Assembly (NCBI GenBank): GCA_964645755.1
Contig: CAZYBT010000002.1
Location: forward strand, 17,081-81,080
Length of the DNA stretch: 64,000 bases
From: VMCP01 sp964645755
Lineage (GTDB): Bacteria > Bacteroidota > Bacteroidia > NS11-12g > UBA955
Direction of reading: 5' to 3'
Part shown: positions 60,321 to 64,000 of the stretch, piece after piece
Position numbering within the stretch: position 1 is the stretch's first letter
Layout: each line of letters starts with the position of its first letter
The notes under the pieces: model-generated
The model's input: the letters and a program-made list of their open reading frames with translations, nothing else
What the model was told of the DNA's origin: nothing
Databases searched by the model: none
Program-made: the position numbers and the translations under genes

Positions 60321-60341
60321 ATCCCTCGTTTTGCGAGGGAT
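60321..60341 (+). terminator. Intrinsic terminator after fhs
   Basis: An 8-bp stem ATCCCTCG / CGAGGGAT with a 5-nt loop and a T8 tract, 24 nt after the stop. It directly abuts the long inverted repeat at 60345-60397. Confidence 0.85.
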
Positions 60342-60344
60342 TTT

Positions 60345-60397
60345 TTTTGCGTTAAATGCAAATAAATTGAAACAATTTATTTGCATTTAACGCAAAA
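60345..60397. repeat. Perfect 24-bp inverted repeat with 5-nt loop
   Basis: Each arm is 24 nt (left arm starts TTTTGCGTTAAATGC, right arm ends in its complement) around the loop GAAAC. There are no mismatches. It is AT-rich with GCG near the outer ends. It sits between the fhs terminator and a further hairpin, in the convergent region before the T9SS gene ending at 60445. Confidence 0.9.
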
Positions 60398-60420
60398 TGG
60401 CGCCCTTTCGGCCGCCATTT
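60395..60420 (-). terminator. GC-rich hairpin, probable terminator of the T9SS beta-helix gene
   Basis: Arms AAATGGCG / CGCCATTT with two further inner G-C pairs after a C-C mismatch and a 4-nt loop. On the minus strand it follows the gene ending at 60445 and is trailed by TTTTGCG. Confidence 0.55.
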
Positions 60421-60444
60421 CAACACTAAAACTATTCAGAAATA

Positions 60445-62205
60445 TTATTTGTTTACAATTACTTTTTGTGAGAACTGACCACCATTTGCATTCAACACCA
60501 ATACATACATACCGTTGTTCAAATTTGCAACATTTACACTCACCGCATTCATACCTTCAGTAACATTCACAACTTCACTCACAACTGTTTTACCAGACAA
60601 ATCCATCAATTTAACTGTAGCATTGAATGATGCTTTTGAGGTGAATTCCATATTCATTTGATCCACAGCTGGATTTGGGTAAATACTCATTGAAGCTACA
60701 TTTGAAAGATGGTTTACAGCGTTGAATTTACCGTATTGATCAACTACACTGTTATTAAAGTTTGCCATTGTAGTGGTAGATTTACCTGCAACAATTCTCA
60801 AATCATTGTTTGCAATATCAACCAATACTGTACCTTTATCGTAAGCAACATCATCAATAACGTTACCGTTTGCTGCTAATCTCAACCAAGCGTCTAAACC
60901 CGCTGGTGTGTTTTTACTATCAACCTCGGCCAAACCTGTGTTTGTTGCTCCTGCTGTTGCAGCAGACGCAGTGTTTACAATATAGTTGTTTCTAAACAAG
61001 TTAGATGTTTCAGTGATTGCACCGCTTGGTTTTACACCTGAAGCAACCAATACGCTATCACCATCAAACATCACAAAGTTTCTGTAACCCATGAAAATTG
61101 AGTTAATAATAGACAAGCGACTGTTTCTGCGAATACGAGCGCCACGACGGAAAGCTGATTGTGCAGTTTTACTCAAGTTTGAATATTTTTGTCCCTCACC
61201 TACTGGACCAATGCAAGTAATATTAGAGAACAAAGGAGCAGTGTATGGCTTCAAACCAGATCCACTTGCGTCGTTGTCTGATTCAAAAGTTTCTGATGTA
61301 GAAGACCCTGAAGGAGCATTCCAAGACAAATCAAAATACGATGAATCTTTGTGTGCAATACCAAATTGAACAGCACCACGGAAACCAAAATCTGTATCAA
61401 AATCATCATCAGTTGTTTTGTAAGCAATTAAATGTTTTGCGTTTACAGTTCCACCAAACCATTCAAACGCATCGTCATTTGAATAAGAAACTTGAACACC
61501 GTTTACAACTGTTTTGTTTCCTACTGATCCGAAAGTAACACCGTTAATTTCTTTGTTTGGTTCGAAAGCGTAACCAGCAAACTCCACACGAGTGTAAGTA
61601 ATTGATCCAGAATTATCTGCATCATCTGATCCACCATATTTTCCTAAAGTATTATCGAATGCAACGTTCGAAAACCCTTCTAATTGAACATCATTACCTT
61701 GATTGTTAACCGCTTTACCAGTTATCACCAATCCACCCCAATCGCCTCTCTCACGAGATCCAACTGGTTTATTTGAAGTTAAAATTACTGGACTGCTAGA
61801 AGTACCATTTAATTCAATCATACCACCGCGTTCAACGATGATGGTTGCATACATTTTTGGTGATGCATTTGCATCAGCAGCCGCACGAATAATTGTACCT
61901 GCAGGCACAACTAATTTGGCTCCTGAAGGGATAATACAAAAACTCTTTAGTAAATATACTGTAGAAGCGTTCAACGTTACTGTTCCTGATATTACTTTTT
62001 TACCAGATGCGTCAGACAATGAAGTTGAGTCAGTTGCAACTCCATAAACTGTTGTTTTAGGATTCCAATTTGCCCAACCTTTTGTCCAATCTTTAGCTGC
62101 ATCATTTTCCAATGCACCCACAAATCCAACTTGCTCAACAAACTGTGCAGTTGCGTTTACAGTTAAACCCGCTGCCGCTGCAATTAATAGTCCAATTTTT
62201 TTCAT
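60445..62205 (-). CDS. T9SS-sorted beta-helix surface protein
   Basis: A 586-residue secreted protein with signal peptide MKKIGLLIAAAAGLTVNATAQ. The middle (about 70-440) looks like a right-handed parallel beta-helix, with short repeats such as GGMIELNGTSSSPVILTSN, RGDWGGLVITGKA, VEFAGYAF, and a cluster of Asp (SDDADNSG, TTDDDFDTDFG) that could bind calcium. The last 80 residues are a T9SS type A sorting domain starting SIYPNPAVDQMN. The gene lies next to a TonB-dependent receptor on the same strand, a pairing that suggests a surface capture protein working with an importer, although they are separated by a terminator. Confidence 0.8.
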   Translation of the reverse strand: MKKIGLLIAAAAGLTVNATAQFVEQVGFVGALENDAAKDWTKGWANWNPKTTVYGVATDSTSLSDASGKKVISGTVTLNASTVYLLKSFCIIPSGAKLVVPAGTIIRAAADANASPKMYATIIVERGGMIELNGTSSSPVILTSNKPVGSRERGDWGGLVITGKAVNNQGNDVQLEGFSNVAFDNTLGKYGGSDDADNSGSITYTRVEFAGYAFEPNKEINGVTFGSVGNKTVVNGVQVSYSNDDAFEWFGGTVNAKHLIAYKTTDDDFDTDFGFRGAVQFGIAHKDSSYFDLSWNAPSGSSTSETFESDNDASGSGLKPYTAPLFSNITCIGPVGEGQKYSNLSKTAQSAFRRGARIRRNSRLSIINSIFMGYRNFVMFDGDSVLVASGVKPSGAITETSNLFRNNYIVNTASAATAGATNTGLAEVDSKNTPAGLDAWLRLAANGNVIDDVAYDKGTVLVDIANNDLRIVAGKSTTTMANFNNSVVDQYGKFNAVNHLSNVASMSIYPNPAVDQMNMEFTSKASFNATVKLMDLSGKTVVSEVVNVTEGMNAVSVNVANLNNGMYVLVLNANGGQFSQKVIVNK

Positions 62206-62323
62206 AGTTCTTTATTTTTCTGATGCAAAAAAACAACCACACTATAAGGGTAGCTTTACGAGAATGTTATCATTGTGTTTCTGTTTAAAACAGTTGGTTA
62301 ACGTAGGCTTAATAAACAAAAAA

Positions 62324-62339
62324 GGCCCTTGAAAGGGCC
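62324..62339 (-). terminator. Intrinsic terminator after the TonB-dependent receptor gene
   Basis: A 7-bp GC-rich stem GGCCCTT / AAGGGCC with a 2-nt loop, followed on the minus strand by T6. It separates the receptor gene from the beta-helix gene. Confidence 0.8.
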
Positions 62340-62363
62340 CTCTCTGCGTATGTTAAAATTCAA

Positions 62364-64000
62364 TTAGAACGTAATTGAATAGTTCAGAGTTACAGTAGTT
62401 CCATTTGTGAAACTAAACAAAATATTATCGCCGGTTTTGGTAGTTGCATCGTATTCTGTGTCGCTCAACTGTCCATTTTTATCTAAATCTTGGTAGAAAA
62501 CATTTTTCTGAGCCAAAATATCTCCTATGGTTAATTTTATCAAGCCCTTTTTGCCAACTTTTTTACCAATTTGCAAATCCCAAACACTTCTGCCATATTC
62601 ATAAATATCGGCACCAAATCTCTGTACACTCTGTGGAACCCCAATGTAAGCAATTCTTTGGCCAATTTTATTGAAGCTTGTGTTAATTTGAAGTCCTTGT
62701 TTATTCTCATAAAATAAGCTCAAGTTCACCACATAAGGACTTTGACCCTGTAGCGGTCTGTACACTACCCCATTGCTATTTGGTCCGAATTTAATTTCAG
62801 ATTTGATCAACGACAAATTACCGTAAAAAGTAAGGTCTTTAAAGAAGTTCAAACCTGTCCACACAACCAATTTAGCCAAATTCTTACGCGCTTCAATTTC
62901 CAATCCAAAATTATCGGCAATACGTTCATTTTGATATGTAAATGTACGAATCAACGGTTGAGTTGGATCTAAAGAAAATTCAATTGGGTTGGTAATTCGT
63001 TTGTAAAAACCGCCAATCGAGAACATGTCTTCTTTTTTACCAAAATATTCCCAACGCACATCATAATTATCTATTGTAGCTCTCTGTAATTTATTATTTC
63101 CCAATATCTCTGAGTTAATATTGAAATTATAAAAAGCAAATGGTGCCAATTCTCTCAACTCAGGGCGATTCAATGTTCTATAGGCCGCTGCTCTCACCGA
63201 CATTCTATCTGAAACTGGCACTGTTACATTGATTGAAGGCAACCAATCTGAGTTGACACCCGGTGTGGCCATTTTCTTGGTAATTCCAGTTATCGAAGAC
63301 AATTTCCTGAAATAAACGTTATCCAATTCTTGCTCAAATTGCTCATAACGCACACCATAAATCACTTTCAAAGAATAAGGTTTGTTCTCTCTCACAAAAA
63401 GAGGAAAATGATTCTCAAACATCAAATAACCTGCAGCCAACTTGCTAAATGCATCGTATTCTCCTTTATCTGTCACATCAATTTCAGACAAATACAAAGT
63501 GTTTTCTGCAAAATTAGTCGCTGCTAAATCAACCTCTGGCAAGTTATTACTGTACAAACTCGTACCCATAGGCCCATAGACAAACTGACGGCTTAAAAAT
63601 GTCCTGTTACGATTTTGCAAATAAGCTCCGGTTTTCACAATATGTGTATTTTTACCAGTTTTCATCGTATATCCATAATCAACCGATGCAGAATATGTTT
63701 GCTCATCTAAGTTCGAAAAAAATCGACCTGTACCAGTATTAAAGAATGGATTGATCACCAATTGACGATCTGTTTTACCCGGAAGTGCATAATTGGCGAT
63801 TCTAAAATCTGGAATCTCTCTGTTCGTGTTTCCATAATTCAATACCCAGTTCAAAGAATGTTGATTCTGTCCAAAAGAATGTGTTCCATTCAACTGAGAA
63901 CTCACCAATCGATTAAAAGAAACCATATTTGAATAAGCTTCGCCATACAAATCATTGTCTTTATCTGAAATACCATTTCTCACAGTGGTATTTGCATCGT
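62364..64000 (-). CDS. TonB-dependent receptor, C-terminal part
   Basis: About 545 residues of the C-terminal beta-barrel of a TonB-dependent outer-membrane receptor. The frame stays open to the window edge, so the signal peptide, plug domain and TonB box lie outside. Alternating strands such as SLKVIYGVRYEQFEQEL, PELRELAPFAFYNFN, DNYDVRWEYFGKKEDMFSIGGFYKR and KNLAKLVVWTGLNFFKDLTFYGNLSL are typical, and the protein ends in VTLNYSITF with a terminal Phe. It would import a ligand too large for porins (siderophore, vitamin or glycan). The ligand cannot be inferred. It is followed by a terminator and then the T9SS beta-helix gene. Confidence 0.88.
   Translation of the reverse strand, partial: DANTTVRNGISDKDNDLYGEAYSNMVSFNRLVSSQLNGTHSFGQNQHSLNWVLNYGNTNREIPDFRIANYALPGKTDRQLVINPFFNTGTGRFFSNLDEQTYSASVDYGYTMKTGKNTHIVKTGAYLQNRNRTFLSRQFVYGPMGTSLYSNNLPEVDLAATNFAENTLYLSEIDVTDKGEYDAFSKLAAGYLMFENHFPLFVRENKPYSLKVIYGVRYEQFEQELDNVYFRKLSSITGITKKMATPGVNSDWLPSINVTVPVSDRMSVRAAAYRTLNRPELRELAPFAFYNFNINSEILGNNKLQRATIDNYDVRWEYFGKKEDMFSIGGFYKRITNPIEFSLDPTQPLIRTFTYQNERIADNFGLEIEARKNLAKLVVWTGLNFFKDLTFYGNLSLIKSEIKFGPNSNGVVYRPLQGQSPYVVNLSLFYENKQGLQINTSFNKIGQRIAYIGVPQSVQRFGADIYEYGRSVWDLQIGKKVGKKGLIKLTIGDILAQKNVFYQDLDKNGQLSDTEYDATTKTGDNILFSFTNGTTVTLNYSITF

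Overview
The window is AT-rich DNA from a member of the Bacteroidota, most likely a draft genome or metagenome bin because a run of ten Ns interrupts icd. The assignment rests on type IX secretion (T9SS) C-terminal sorting domains, a Bacteroidota-type three-gene succinate dehydrogenase, a TonB-dependent receptor, an Omp28-type lipoprotein, a general lack of Shine-Dalgarno sequences, and repeated TAnnTTTG -7 promoter boxes. I cannot place it below phylum level.

Layout. 1-4369: surface-sugar genes, namely a partial nucleotidyltransferase, legF, a GT42/DUF115-like protein and legB, which suggest a legionaminic-type nonulosonic acid, followed by a convergent Wzx-like flippase. 4512-14618: an Omp28-like lipoprotein, a crotonase, a methyltransferase/PAP2 pair, an ECF sigma/anti-sigma/outer-membrane operon, menB, a YHYH protein with a T9SS tail, icd, and an outer-membrane protein. 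14632-23051: a secreted M48 protease, grpE-dnaJ (DnaJ with a reduced zinc finger), riboflavin synthase, and sdhCAB. 23052-31616: a 9-bp tandem repeat, a MATE exporter with an outer-membrane protein, an RluA-type pseudouridine synthase, an alkyltransferase-like protein, a TlpA-like lipid- or periplasm-facing thioredoxin protein, three small barrel proteins and a fatty-acid desaturase.

31708-39674 (all minus strand) is the most unusual block. It holds two tandem paralogous T9SS surface proteins of about 920 residues, a 63-residue protein with a PID-CTERM-like sorting tail, an exosortase with a visible Cys/Arg/His triad, a small associated membrane protein and a PagL-like lipid A deacylase. The last four are packed head to tail behind their own promoter. 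39857-44099: an SRPBCC protein, a CarF/TMEM189-type plasmanylethanolamine desaturase homologue, two lipoproteins, a large unrecognised protein and tRNA-Phe. 44203-53769: an AhpD-like protein, a YwaF-type membrane protein, then GH20, GH2 and GH92 enzymes that together could take apart high-mannose N-glycans, and an OmpA-type lipoprotein. 53861-57448: the lower meta-cleavage pathway (decarboxylase, hydratase, aldolase, acylating acetaldehyde dehydrogenase). 57579-64000: a metallophosphoesterase, fhs, a cluster of three palindromes, a T9SS beta-helix protein and the C-terminal part of a TonB-dependent receptor.

A pattern runs through the whole window. At least ten genes have an exact TAnnTTTG box ending only 4-12 nt before the start codon, so their transcripts should begin at or within a few bases of the ATG. 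Five others (icd, sdhC, the desaturase and the two large T9SS paralogues) have the same box 25-38 nt upstream and so carry real leaders. This pattern, together with hairpin terminators lying inside apparent N-terminal extensions, was used to correct several start sites.
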